Shown: positions 15,203 to 22,930, counted from the first letter of the stretch. The stretch is 24,659 bases of DNA from an uncultured Anaerolineae bacterium (GCA_903854805.1 CAINXK010000461.1:1-24659); one strand, 5' to 3'. The notes: a model not told the origin generated them from the sequence alone. Program-made: numbers and translations.

Positions 15203-15799
15203 TTAAAGTACTTCGCCCAAAGCGCCCAGCACACTCATCAAAGTCGGATAATCATCCCTCAGCAAGGTAATCAGTTCCTGCGTGGCGGACTCCTTCCATC
15301 TGGCACTGTCTGGTCCGTGGGCCGCTCCGGCTTGCTGGATGTGAGAAGCGAGGATTTCACCAATCGGGGCATCCTTAATGCGCAGCACATGCCGGAAATA
15401 ACCAAACCGGCCAGAATCTGTAAACCGGGCGAGTTCAACATCATCACACAGGTAAATCACGTCCAGGCTAAGCGGAGGCCGCGGCGGCATAAGGTGGAAA
15501 ACCCTGCCTTCCTGTTGGTATCCAACCGTCAACACAGACATTTCAACAGGCACAATGCGCCGCTCGCGGTTATCTTTTATGACCTCATCGCTGACCTGTT
15601 CAGCCGTGACCAGTTGGCGCACCAATCCATCATCATCAATATGAATATCGTAGATCAGACCGTATACCTGGTAACCTTTGCCCAGATCCGCGCGCACCAG
15701 TGAACCAAAAGTTGGGGTATCAAACTGAGAGACAGAACAGCCTGCAACAAAACCAGTTGTCCCAGCGCGAAGTAAGTGTCCAATTTTGTATGATTGCAT
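15203..15799 (-). CDS. standalone HAS-barrel protein, putative third component of the HerA-NurA complex
   Basis: The 198-aa product is not a known enzyme. Its N-terminal region (KIGHLLRAG...YQVYGLIYDI) lines up by eye with the HAS barrel of the downstream HerA (KIGYIIGGG...YRFYGLATDL), sharing KIG, several Val/Asp/Gly positions and YGL-x-x-D. The middle (about 65-140) is beta-rich and includes a PPRPPLSLDVIYL segment. The C-terminal 50 residues are helical. There is no Walker motif, signal peptide or membrane segment. It sits between nurA and herA, 60 and 13 nt from each. I chose the ATG at 15799 because GAGG lies 8 nt before it; an ATG at 15817 would add six residues but has no ribosome site. 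A role as adaptor or regulator of HerA docking is inference. Confidence 0.8.
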   Translation of the reverse strand: MQSYKIGHLLRAGTTGFVAGCSVSQFDTPTFGSLVRADLGKGYQVYGLIYDIHIDDDGLVRQLVTAEQVSDEVIKDNRERRIVPVEMSVLTVGYQQEGRVFHLMPPRPPLSLDVIYLCDDVELARFTDSGRFGYFRHVLRIKDAPIGEILASHIQQAGAAHGPDSARWKESATQELITLLRDDYPTLMSVLGALGEVL

Positions 15800-15859
15800 T
15801 TTGTTTTCCTCGTTCATGGTTGTGCTACGAAATTATTGCATTAAAAACCAGCTTGCTCA

Positions 15860-17059
15860 TTAATAGCGTGATCTGCCAGGCTGATCCTTGGCTGATTGCT
15901 TGGGTGAACCATCATCCAACGTACCACCGTTACGGCGCAGTTCAAGATCCAACATCTGTTCAACCTGCTGTTTTTCCTGGAACGAAACGACAGCCGTCTC
16001 GTGGGAGCGGTGCAACAGGTATGGATAAGGTTTCTCGCCCAGCATGCGACATTGGCTGACCAGCACAGCATGTAAATTACCTAATTTTTCGGGGTCTTCA
16101 GCCACCCAGCGTGGAATTTCAACTCGCACTGGCCAGGGACGACCCTCCGTCCCTACATTCAAATAGAAAAAACGCAGTGCTAACTCACCGGTATAATATT
16201 TCTCCGCCTTGGATTGAAAAGCAAAGACAGCTGAGCGTTCGCCAGGTTTCAGCATTAGATTATTTTTCTCGCCAAACAGCCAACGATCGCTGACCCCTCG
16301 CAAAGGATGATATATGCGCAGAGTCTGCAGATCATCATCTGTAGCGCGAACAATCTCCAACAGGCGGACGACAAGATCTGCGGCTGGTTTATCCACGTAG
16401 CCAGCTGTGCTAACGTCGCGCTCCTGTAATTGCGAGAGCACAGACAGGTAAATTTTTAAATTTTTCTCAAAGTCAGCTGCATTCTCGCCGTCTTTTTCAC
16501 CCCATAATTCGATTGGTCCATCAGTAAAGGTGATGACCGGAATTCCCTCACCGCTGACTTCATTTGCAAGTTCAAGAAGTTTCGCTCGCTCGCTCGTATC
16601 GCGGCGTAAAGCCACCATCCCCTCCGTGAGTTGATTACCGGTTGGGGTAAATAGTTCATCATCAAAGAGCAGCTGGCTATCGGTACGAATGACTGGCGCT
16701 TGCCCGGAATTAAGCCGCATAATAATAGCGCCAACGTTGATCAGCCCATACCGGATCGCATTGTGCCGGTCGGGATTTATCTGCGAGCCATCCGCTGCAA
16801 TCAGGATTGCAGTTGAGGGCAGGGCTGGTGGTCCCGTGTGAAAATTCAGAGCTTCTGCTATCGGAAGCGCACAACGTAGATTAGGGTCGATCTCCCAGGC
16901 TTTCTTCACTTTGTAACGCAGTGCATCCAGATTATCCGCATTTTCAACCAGCAAGCTACGCGCCAAAACCTGCCGTTCTCGAAGAGTCTTCTGACGCTCC
17001 TGCACTTTACTACCGATTTCTTGAATTTTTTGGTAAACCTGTTGGAAATCAATTGCCAT
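15860..17059 (-). CDS. nurA: NurA-domain DNA repair nuclease
   Basis: The 399-aa product has the NurA layout. A helical N-terminus (1-60) precedes the nuclease core. The core has D90 in LIAADGSQI, D180 in TFTDGPIELWG, D223 in GYVDKPAADLV, and H350/H353 in YPYLLHRSHETAVV near the end. NurA is a Mn-dependent 5'-3' nuclease of the RNase H-like fold that works as a dimer bound to the HerA hexamer in double-strand-break end resection. The last 30 residues are polar and probably disordered. The gene is first in a minus-strand series with the HAS protein, HerA and the YcaQ-like glycosylase. AGGG precedes the ATG by 6 nt. I found no convincing promoter in the divergent spacer upstream. Confidence 0.88.
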   Translation of the reverse strand: MAIDFQQVYQKIQEIGSKVQERQKTLRERQVLARSLLVENADNLDALRYKVKKAWEIDPNLRCALPIAEALNFHTGPPALPSTAILIAADGSQINPDRHNAIRYGLINVGAIIMRLNSGQAPVIRTDSQLLFDDELFTPTGNQLTEGMVALRRDTSERAKLLELANEVSGEGIPVITFTDGPIELWGEKDGENAADFEKNLKIYLSVLSQLQERDVSTAGYVDKPAADLVVRLLEIVRATDDDLQTLRIYHPLRGVSDRWLFGEKNNLMLKPGERSAVFAFQSKAEKYYTGELALRFFYLNVGTEGRPWPVRVEIPRWVAEDPEKLGNLHAVLVSQCRMLGEKPYPYLLHRSHETAVVSFQEKQQVEQMLDLELRRNGGTLDDGSPKQSAKDQPGRSRY

Positions 17060-17180
17060 GTGATACCCTGATCCAATCGAACCTGTTTACTCACCAATCA
17101 TGCTGAAACATTTCCCAATAAACCAATTCGCTTGTTCCACGTATGTACTCGCGGGATCCAGTTTTAGGCGATAGCCCATC

Positions 17181-17262
17181 CCCCCTTCCCCAAAATACGG
17201 GAAGGGGGTGAAGGAGCTTTTTTGTGGAGTTTTGCGCACAAGAACAGGCGCAAAAACTCCAC
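17181..17262. repeat. paired strong hairpins in the divergent nurA/SIMPL spacer
   Basis: The 411-nt spacer 17060-17470 has no supported gene. It contains two hairpins. The first is CCCCCTTCCC (17181-17190) with GGGAAGGGGG (17199-17208), a perfect 10-bp stem with an 8-nt loop. The second is GTGGAGTTTTGCGC (17224-17237) with GCGCAAAAACTCCAC (17248-17262), which differs by one extra A. Six T lie between them at 17218-17223. Because the flanking genes diverge, neither hairpin can terminate them. A dispersed palindromic repeat or regulatory element is more likely. Confidence 0.55.
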
Positions 17263-17417
17263 TGGCGGGGCAAACCATCGATTTTCAATCACCGAGCAGC
17301 AGAACCAGGATGGTTCAGTGCCAAAACAAAGAGCTTGTGAGTAAATACAACTCGTCAGTAGAACATATGTTTAGTATTTTACAGGACTTTGAACGAAAAT
17401 ACAAGCGCCGGGAACTT

Positions 17418-17446
17418 TTGACAAGCAAGCGCGTCTAGTTTACACA
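17418..17446 (+). promoter_or_regulatory. possible promoter of the SIMPL-domain lipoprotein gene
   Basis: A perfect TTGACA (17418-17423) is followed after 17 nt by TACACA (17441-17446), a weak -10 match. AGGAG at 17459-17463 precedes the ATG at 17471. Confidence 0.4.
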
Positions 17447-17470
17447 AATACAACTTATAGGAGCAATAAA

Positions 17471-18205
17471 ATGAAAACCAAAACCATGTTTATCTCATTA
17501 ACCATACTGATAGCCGTTTTCCTGAGTGCTTGCGGTCCAATCGCTCTGCCGGTTTCATCAGCGTCTCAAACTACCCCGCGCGCATTAACCGTCAGTGGTG
17601 CCGGAAAAGTCAGCTTGAAACCAGATATTGCATACATTTACGTGGGTATTCATACTGAAAAACCAGGCGCGGCTGAGGCCGTGGCCGAAAACAATACCAA
17701 TACCCAAAAATTGATCGATGCATTAAAAACCACAGGCGTTGATGCAAATGACATTCAAACTACAAATTTCAGCATCTGGCAGAATACCCAATACGGCCCG
17801 GATGGAAAACCTTCCAGCGCTAATTATGCCGTGGACAATACTGTATACCTGACAGTGCGTAACCTGGGTCAATTGGGCGATCTATTGGATGCCGCAGTAA
17901 AAGCTGGCGCAAACAATATCAATAGTATCCAGTTTGACGTGGCAGATAAAACCAAAGCTCTGAGCGCTGCCCGCACCGAAGCGGTCAAAACCGCCAAACA
18001 ACAAGCCGATGAATTGGCCGCTGCCGCCGGTGTAAAACTAGGAGATATCCAGAGCATTCAGTATACCGACGGTTCACCTTCGCCAATTTTCCAGGGCAAA
18101 GGCATGGGAGCTGGCGGAGCAGTGGCTGCAGATGTGGCCGTGCCGATCAACCCTGGCCAAATGGAGATCACGGTCACAGTAACCATGTCCTACGAGATCA
18201 AGTAA
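17471..18205 (+). CDS. SIMPL (DUF541) domain lipoprotein
   Basis: The 244-aa product begins with a signal peptide ending in LSAC (C21), a good lipobox, so it is predicted to be anchored on the outer face of the membrane. The SIMPL domain follows at about 37-240, with the usual start LTVSGAGKVSLKPDIAYIYVGI and alternating beta/alpha segments, including QTTNFSIWQNTQY and ARTEAVKTAKQQADELAAAAGVKLG broken over about 168-192. The last strand is MEITVTVTMSYEI. Members of this family form ring-like assemblies or have been linked to oxidative-stress resistance, but no enzymatic activity is established. AGGAG lies 7 nt before the ATG. The gene appears monocistronic, with a terminator 31 nt after its stop. 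Confidence 0.88.
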   Translation: MKTKTMFISLTILIAVFLSACGPIALPVSSASQTTPRALTVSGAGKVSLKPDIAYIYVGIHTEKPGAAEAVAENNTNTQKLIDALKTTGVDANDIQTTNFSIWQNTQYGPDGKPSSANYAVDNTVYLTVRNLGQLGDLLDAAVKAGANNINSIQFDVADKTKALSAARTEAVKTAKQQADELAAAAGVKLGDIQSIQYTDGSPSPIFQGKGMGAGGAVAADVAVPINPGQMEITVTVTMSYEIK

Positions 18206-18235
18206 TAACTCGACTTTTGCAGAATATGAATGGAT

Positions 18236-18270
18236 AAAACTGGGAGCAATGATACTTGCTCCCAGTTTTT
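18236..18270 (+). terminator. Rho-independent terminator of the SIMPL gene
   Basis: AAAACTGGGAGCAA (18236-18249) and TTGCTCCCAGTTTT (18256-18269) form a perfect 14-bp stem with a 6-nt loop; the stem ends in a T-tract. Confidence 0.85.
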
Positions 18271-18324
18271 ATTCGTGCCACAAGGTCAAATCCCTGACCA
18301 TAAAAATCTGAACTGGCAAACAGG

Positions 18325-18330
18325 TATAAT
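18325..18330 (+). promoter_or_regulatory. -10 box of the dehydrogenase/YitT operon
   Basis: A perfect TATAAT lies 31 nt before the ATG at 18362. I see no good -35 box at 16-18 nt upstream. The leader carries AAAGGAAC 5 nt before the start. Confidence 0.4.
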
Positions 18331-18361
18331 CATTTAAAATAATTTTCTAAAGGAACTTAAA

Positions 18362-19252
18362 ATGCTCAAAATTGGCTATATCGGTCTCGGATTGATGGGA
18401 AAATCCATTGCCAGAAATATTCTCAAAACCGGCTTTCCTGTAGTTGTTCATAACCGCAGCCGCGCAGCCGTAGACGAACTGGTCGCAGAAGGTGCCGTAG
18501 CGGCAAATTCGCCAGCAGAAGTGGCCGAGCAGGTGGATGTGGTCTTTACAAACCTGCCAGATTCCCCAGATGTTGAGAAGGTTGTGCTCGGGCCGGGCGG
18601 TCTTATTGAAACAGCCCGAACCGGACTTGTATATATCGATAACTCAACCATTAAACCAGCCACAGCACGCATGATTGCAGCAAAACTTGCCGAAAAAGGT
18701 GTATTTGCACTGGATGCCCCGGTCAGCGGTGGCGATATCGGCGCAAAAAACGGGACATTGACTATCATGGTCGGCGGGGATGCATCTGCGCTGGAGAAGG
18801 TCATGCCAGTATTTCTTGCGATGGGCAAAACCGTAACCCACGTCGGCGAAGCCGGAGCCGGGCAGGTGGCCAAGGCAGCCAATCAGATCATGGTCGCCGC
18901 TCAAATGGTCGCCATGGGTGAACTGCTCATTTTCTCGCAAAAGGCGGGTGTCGATCCTCAAAAAGTGGTGGAAGCCATCAAGGGCGGCGCAGCGCAGTGC
19001 TGGACTTTGGACGTTAAACCTCCACGGCTGTTTGCAGGAAATCGTGGACCAGGTTTCAAGGCGTATATGCAAGCCAAGGACCTCAATATCGTGCTCGAAA
19101 CTGCACGGGAATATGGCGTTCCCTTACCCGGAACTGCCGAGAATGCCCAACTCTTCAATGCCATGCTGCAAATGGGAATGGGCGAGTTGGACAATTCAGC
19201 AGTAGTGGGGGTGCTTGAGATCCTGGCAGGCATTGCACTACAGGTGAAATAA
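18362..19252 (+). CDS. NAD(P)-dependent beta-hydroxyacid dehydrogenase (3-hydroxyisobutyrate dehydrogenase/tartronate semialdehyde reductase type)
   Basis: The 296-aa product has the layout of this family. The Rossmann motif GLGLMG is at 8-13, followed by HNRS at 30-33, where Asn-Arg suggests NADP preference. The substrate-binding signature DAPVSGGDIGAKNGTLT starts at 118, the catalytic lysine is K171 in KAANQ, and the late motif GFKAYMQAKDL is at about 232-242. Family members oxidise or reduce short beta-hydroxyacids such as 3-hydroxyisobutyrate, glycerate/tartronate semialdehyde, or succinic semialdehyde (GLYR type); the sequence alone does not decide. Its stop codon overlaps the start of the YitT gene (TAATG), indicating translational coupling, although no functional link between the two is evident. 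Confidence 0.9.
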   Translation: MLKIGYIGLGLMGKSIARNILKTGFPVVVHNRSRAAVDELVAEGAVAANSPAEVAEQVDVVFTNLPDSPDVEKVVLGPGGLIETARTGLVYIDNSTIKPATARMIAAKLAEKGVFALDAPVSGGDIGAKNGTLTIMVGGDASALEKVMPVFLAMGKTVTHVGEAGAGQVAKAANQIMVAAQMVAMGELLIFSQKAGVDPQKVVEAIKGGAAQCWTLDVKPPRLFAGNRGPGFKAYMQAKDLNIVLETAREYGVPLPGTAENAQLFNAMLQMGMGELDNSAVVGVLEILAGIALQVK

Positions 19253-20127
19253 TGGTCTTATTCAAGCGGCTTTGGCCGTCCATATCTGATTTCGCCCTGG
19301 TCATATTTGGAACACTGCTCCAGGCTGTGGCTCTGCGAATCTTCTTTGTGCCGGCCAATCTGGCTTCGGGGGGAGTCAGCGGCGTGGCACAGTTGATCAA
19401 TCATTTCACTGGCTGGCCAATCGGGCTGATGGTATTCATCGGCAACCTGCCATTATTTTTGCTGGGCTGGCGCTATTTGGGCGGACAACGTTTTGCCATG
19501 CGAACCGGCACGGCGATTGTAACGCTGTCCTTTTTAACGGATGCACTCCTATGGCTGCCGTTTTTTCCTCGCAATGGATTGACCAATGACCTGGTGCTGA
19601 ATTCGCTTTATGGTGCAGTGGTAGCCGGCATAGGCTACGGGTTGGTCTATCGTGGACAGGGCACCAGCGGCGGTAGCGATATTCTCGTACGTATTCTCAA
19701 CCATTATCGCGGTATTCCTATCACGCAGAGTTACCTCATCACGGATGCAACAGTAATTTTGGGCGCCGGTTTTATTTTCGGGTGGGACAAAGCGTTGTAC
19801 GCCATCATTACTCTATATGTGAGCGGCCTGGTGGTGGATACAACCATGGAAGGCGCCGGCACCGTGCGCACTGCCCTGATCATCACATCCGAACCCAGGA
19901 TTGTGGCCGATACCATTATGAAAGAAATGGAACGAGGTGTTACCGTGCTTTCGGGAACCGGGGCTTATACTGGCATAGAACGGCCGGTTTTATATACAGT
20001 AGTCACCCGTTCGGAAATACAGATGTTGAAATCGATCGTACACAAGGCAGATGCGGCAGCCTTCATGGTTATCGGCGCTGCCCACGAGGCACTGGGTGAG
20101 GGTTTCAAATCTTTTAATAAACAATAA
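19252..20127 (+). CDS. YitT-family membrane protein (YitT_membrane plus DUF2179)
   Basis: The 291-aa product has five or six hydrophobic segments in residues 10-205. Among them are the family segment FFVPANLASGGVSGVAQLI (31-49) and GLVYRGQGTSGGSDIL at about 129-144. A soluble C-terminal DUF2179 domain follows at about 208-288, with RTALIITSEP, ERGVTVLSGTGAYTG and RPVLYTVVTRSE. The biochemical function of YitT proteins is not established. The ATG overlaps the TAA of the dehydrogenase gene by one base (TAATG), so it is translationally coupled to it and lacks an independent ribosome site. Transcription may end at one of the hairpins downstream. Confidence 0.9.
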   Translation: MVLFKRLWPSISDFALVIFGTLLQAVALRIFFVPANLASGGVSGVAQLINHFTGWPIGLMVFIGNLPLFLLGWRYLGGQRFAMRTGTAIVTLSFLTDALLWLPFFPRNGLTNDLVLNSLYGAVVAGIGYGLVYRGQGTSGGSDILVRILNHYRGIPITQSYLITDATVILGAGFIFGWDKALYAIITLYVSGLVVDTTMEGAGTVRTALIITSEPRIVADTIMKEMERGVTVLSGTGAYTGIERPVLYTVVTRSEIQMLKSIVHKADAAAFMVIGAAHEALGEGFKSFNKQ

Positions 20128-20225
20128 ACGGTGCCGCTTTTGTTCTGGGTGATTGGACTCTCAGCATGTATGCGCGAGGAGTGGTAACGGGGAACAGGAC
20201 TCAGCGAATATATTGGTAAATGGAG

Positions 20226-20303
20226 CACTACGTAGTGACAAGGGGTGAGTAAACCAAGAATATGATCACACCGGGCTGGCGAAGGTTGACTACGCCAGCC
20301 CGG
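20226..20303. repeat. palindrome and GC-rich hairpin in the yitT/era convergent spacer
   Basis: CACTACGTAGTG (20226-20237) is a perfect 12-bp palindrome. CCGGGCTGGCG (20271-20281) pairs perfectly with CGCCAGCCCGG (20293-20303) around an 11-nt loop. The second lacks a T-tract on either strand, so it is not a canonical terminator. The rest of the spacer 20128-20371 shows no gene. Confidence 0.5.
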
Positions 20304-20371
20304 AAAACGTTAATCTATTCTCGGGCAATCAGATATAGGTGAACCTGAACGGGATGGAGGGCGCTTACTTC

Positions 20372-20405
20372 AAAAAAGAGGCCCCTGGATTTTCAGGGGC
20401 CTCTT
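20372..20405 (-). terminator. Rho-independent terminator of era
   Basis: On the minus strand AAGAGGCCCCTG and CAGGGGCCTCTT form a perfect 12-bp stem (20405-20376) with a 6-nt loop, running directly into a T-tract. It begins 5 nt after the era stop codon. Confidence 0.88.
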
Positions 20406-20410
20406 GAGTT

Positions 20411-21325
20411 CTATTTTTTCTTTTTAGTCTCGATTTTGTACCCGAAACGCCTCAGCGCAGATTCATCATCACGCCAGTCTTTTTCAACCTTCACTCGCAG
20501 CTCCAAAAAGACCTTGCGCCCACTCATCGATTCAATTTCCTGCCGGGCGGTGATGCCAATCTTCTTGAGCATGCTGCCAGCTTCGCCAATCATGATACCC
20601 TTTTGCGAATCGCGCTCAACAAACACAGTGGCTGCAATATGCGCACCTTTGTCTCCGCGCTCAATGAATTCGTCAATACGAACATTGACACCATGCGGCA
20701 CTTCGTTGCGCAAATGGATCAAGCAGGCCTCGCGTACCAATTCAGCGGCAATTTCACGCTCGTAAAAATCAGTGATCTGCCCTTCATCAAATTCTGGCTC
20801 GCGCATCGGCATTTTTGCGACCAGGGCTTCCAGAAGCTCGTTACGACCCTCGCCTCGCGTTGCGCTCAATGCAAAGACTTCGGCATTTTGAACCAGGTCA
20901 GCATATACAGCAACTTTGGCTGGGATCTGCTCGGGAGTGATCAGATCAATTTTATTAAGCGCCAGGATCAGCGGCGCCCGCTTTTTCATCTGAACCAGGG
21001 TGGCCGCAATGCGCTGGTCATCATCGGTCGGTCCTTCGGCTGCGTCCACCAACCACAAGATAACGTCCACCTGGCGCATGGCGTCTTCAGCTTCCTGGTT
21101 CAAAAATTGGCCCAATTTATGGTGGGGGTTGTGGATACCAGGTGTATCCAAGAAAACAAGCTGGTACTCGTCAGTTGTCAGGATACCCATCTGGCGACGT
21201 CTGGTGGTCTGAGCTTTGGGTGTAACAGCAGCGATTTTTTGACCAAGGAATGCGTTGACGAGCGTGGACTTGCCCACGTTGGGGTGTCCGATAATGGAAA
21301 TGAAGCCGGATTTCTTTTCAGTCAT
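20411..21325 (-). CDS. era: GTPase Era, 16S rRNA-binding ribosome assembly factor
   Basis: The 304-aa product has all G motifs: G1 GHPNVGKS (13-20), the switch I region KAQTTRRR (38-44), G3 DTPG (60-63), G4 NKID (124-127) and G5 SAT (154-156). The KH domain occupies about 200-281 with GEAG (247-250) as the GxxG loop. Era binds the 3' end of 16S rRNA during 30S maturation. I chose ATG 21325, which gives the normal family length and MTEKKSGFISIIGHPNVGKS. An in-frame start at 21391 would add 22 residues lying inside the EamA gene. The ATG overlaps the EamA stop as ATGA, so translation is coupled to that transporter. A strong terminator follows. Confidence 0.96.
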   Translation of the reverse strand: MTEKKSGFISIIGHPNVGKSTLVNAFLGQKIAAVTPKAQTTRRRQMGILTTDEYQLVFLDTPGIHNPHHKLGQFLNQEAEDAMRQVDVILWLVDAAEGPTDDDQRIAATLVQMKKRAPLILALNKIDLITPEQIPAKVAVYADLVQNAEVFALSATRGEGRNELLEALVAKMPMREPEFDEGQITDFYEREIAAELVREACLIHLRNEVPHGVNVRIDEFIERGDKGAHIAATVFVERDSQKGIMIGEAGSMLKKIGITARQEIESMSGRKVFLELRVKVEKDWRDDESALRRFGYKIETKKKK

Positions 21326-22194
21326 TTTTTCTTCCAGTTTACTACCGCAATAGATGAGATGATCAGGATGGCGCCCGAAGCTAATTGCCACGAAAGCTGC
21401 TCATGTAGGAAAATTACGCCGAGCAGTACGCCACCGAGTGGAAAAATATACGTCACGAGCGTTGCCCTGGTTGGACCAATTTCGTGGACTAGATAATACT
21501 GCATGATCATTGCCAACCCGGTCCCAAGCACACCCAACCAGAGCAGCGCTATCCAGGTGATCGGCAAACGGGGGATGACCAGCGGAGATTCTACCAATGG
21601 GGCCGCCACCCACATGATGGCACTGGCGCTGAACAAAGGCAGCATGCCGCGAATCTGCCCAGGAACATCTGCCGTATGCCGGCGGGCATAAATATAACTA
21701 CCGGCATAAGATAACGAAGCCAGAATAACCGCCGCCTGCCCTATGGCAGAGTTATGAGCGTTCGTGCTCAAATCTTTGCTAAGCAGCAGAACTACGCCCG
21801 CAAAACCAATCAATAGACCGGTAATTTTAGGGACACTAATTTTATCATCGCTGATGAAGAAATGTGCCAGGATGATAGTAAACAAAGGCACAGTGGCATT
21901 CAGGATGGAAGCGACAGCCGAATCAATACTTTGTTCACCCCAGGTGATTAAGAAAAAAGGAATTGCTACGTTGAACAGGCCAAGGACCGCAAAAATTCGC
22001 CAGGTCTTCCAATCACCTGGCAGTCGAACACGCAATACAAGCGCAACAACCAGCCCAGTCAGCAGACCAAAGCCTACCCGGTATGCAACCAGAGTCAGCG
22101 GCCCAACCTCATCCAGGGCAATCTTAATCCATAAAAAAGAGGCGCTCCAAATGGCGCCCAGTGATATAAAAACAGCCCAATGTTTGGATTGCAA
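21322..22194 (-). CDS. EamA-family (DMT superfamily) transporter, TTG start
   Basis: The 290-aa product has ten hydrophobic segments and the two EamA repeats of the drug/metabolite transporter superfamily. The first starts at AVFISLGAIWSASFLWIKIAL and the second at about 150 (SAIGQAAVILASLSYAGSYIYARR). The PALL-like segment SILNATVPLFTIILAHF and the later GLAMIMQYYLVHEIGPTRATL are typical. The substrate is unknown; members export amino acids, metabolites or drugs. The start codon is TTG at 22194, supported by AAGGAG 6 nt upstream and by the lack of any nearby ATG in frame. Its TGA overlaps the era ATG (ATGA). Confidence 0.88.
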   Translation of the reverse strand: MQSKHWAVFISLGAIWSASFLWIKIALDEVGPLTLVAYRVGFGLLTGLVVALVLRVRLPGDWKTWRIFAVLGLFNVAIPFFLITWGEQSIDSAVASILNATVPLFTIILAHFFISDDKISVPKITGLLIGFAGVVLLLSKDLSTNAHNSAIGQAAVILASLSYAGSYIYARRHTADVPGQIRGMLPLFSASAIMWVAAPLVESPLVIPRLPITWIALLWLGVLGTGLAMIMQYYLVHEIGPTRATLVTYIFPLGGVLLGVIFLHEQLSWQLASGAILIISSIAVVNWKKK

Positions 22195-22216
22195 GAAATT
22201 CTCCTTCTTTAGCTCT

Positions 22217-22237
22217 GTGAGTTTATCACATACTCAC
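22217..22237. repeat. short inverted repeat upstream of the EamA gene
   Basis: GTGAGT (22217-22222) and ACTCAC (22232-22237) are reverse complements around a 9-nt spacer, 23 nt before the TTG start. It may overlap the promoter and act as an operator, but it is short enough to be chance. Confidence 0.25.
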
Positions 22238-22379
22238 CCGGATACTGGCCAAAGACAATTGGAGCCTGGCAACAAAGCAATTATTCAAAGAGTTCATCAG
22301 ATCTCGTCAATAGACGATGAAGCGGAATATATTCTTTTAATGTTCAGCAACAAAGCACTTGTTAATCCAGACTACTCTA

Positions 22380-22895
22380 TTAAGTGGCGAATACACCTTC
22401 CAGCTTTAATAACCAGGTTTTTGTTTCCAAACCAAGGCCAGCACCGTAACCATGCAGCTTGCGGTCCGCACCGATCACTCGATGACATGGCAGCACCACC
22501 GGCATGGGATTGGTGGCTTCGGCGCGACCCACAGCCCGCGCTGCTCGCGGGCTGCCGATCTTAATCGCAATATCATTGTATGTGCGGGTTTCACCGTAAG
22601 GTATCTCAAAAGTCGCCTGCAATGCTTTGCGTTGAAACTCACGCAATACTGACCAATCAATCGTCAGGCTAAACTCTTTACGCTCGCCAGCGGCATATTC
22701 CTGCAGCTGAGTCACTGCCTCCCGAACTCTTTCCGGTGCAAGGTCAACTCGCGCAGCATGCTTTTTTTGCAACCAGGCGCTAAATTCAGCCTGCGCAGCC
22801 GGAAACTGGACTGCAACCAGCCCAAATTCAGAAACAGCAACCCACAAATCACCAAGTGCAGTAGTACTCGTGTGCCCTATGAAAATTGGTTGCAT
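22380..22895 (-). CDS. ogt: methylated-DNA-[protein]-cysteine S-methyltransferase (Ogt/MGMT)
   Basis: The 171-aa product is a suicide O6-alkylguanine transferase. The acceptor cysteine is C137 in the invariant PCHRVIG motif. The helix-turn-helix region FEIPYGETRTYNDIA (96-110), RAARAVGRA (117-125) with the arginine finger, and NPMPVVLPCHR complete the active-site domain. The N-terminal half (1-80) is the usual divergent beta domain. The protein directly reverses O6-methylguanine and O4-methylthymine. AAAGGA lies 8 nt before the ATG. The gene appears to have its own promoter and is transcribed alone. It is a second alkylation-repair gene in the window besides the YcaQ-like glycosylase 9 kb away. 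Confidence 0.95.
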   Translation of the reverse strand: MQPIFIGHTSTTALGDLWVAVSEFGLVAVQFPAAQAEFSAWLQKKHAARVDLAPERVREAVTQLQEYAAGERKEFSLTIDWSVLREFQRKALQATFEIPYGETRTYNDIAIKIGSPRAARAVGRAEATNPMPVVLPCHRVIGADRKLHGYGAGLGLETKTWLLKLEGVFAT

Positions 22896-22921
22896 GGAAA
22901 ATATCCTTTCTTATTGTTTTT

Positions 22922-22930
22922 AGTGTAGCA
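22922..22930 (-). promoter_or_regulatory. extended -10 promoter of ogt
   Basis: On the minus strand TGC-TACACT lies at 22930-22922, an extended -10 with 4/6 core matches. The -35 region is A-rich without a match. The leader would be about 20 nt with AAAGGA. Confidence 0.4.

Noticed and set aside
17208..17438. 76-codon plus-strand frame in the nurA/SIMPL spacer
   Set aside because: It runs through both hairpins, has low-complexity content and no family motif. AAGGGGGTGA lies near its ATG but belongs to the first stem.
20271..20303. GC-rich hairpin as the yitT terminator
   Set aside because: It is followed by AAAACG rather than a T-tract on the plus strand, so it does not meet the usual pattern.
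20603..21496. 297-codon frame antisense to era and the EamA gene
   Set aside because: It is opposite two certain genes and has no family features.
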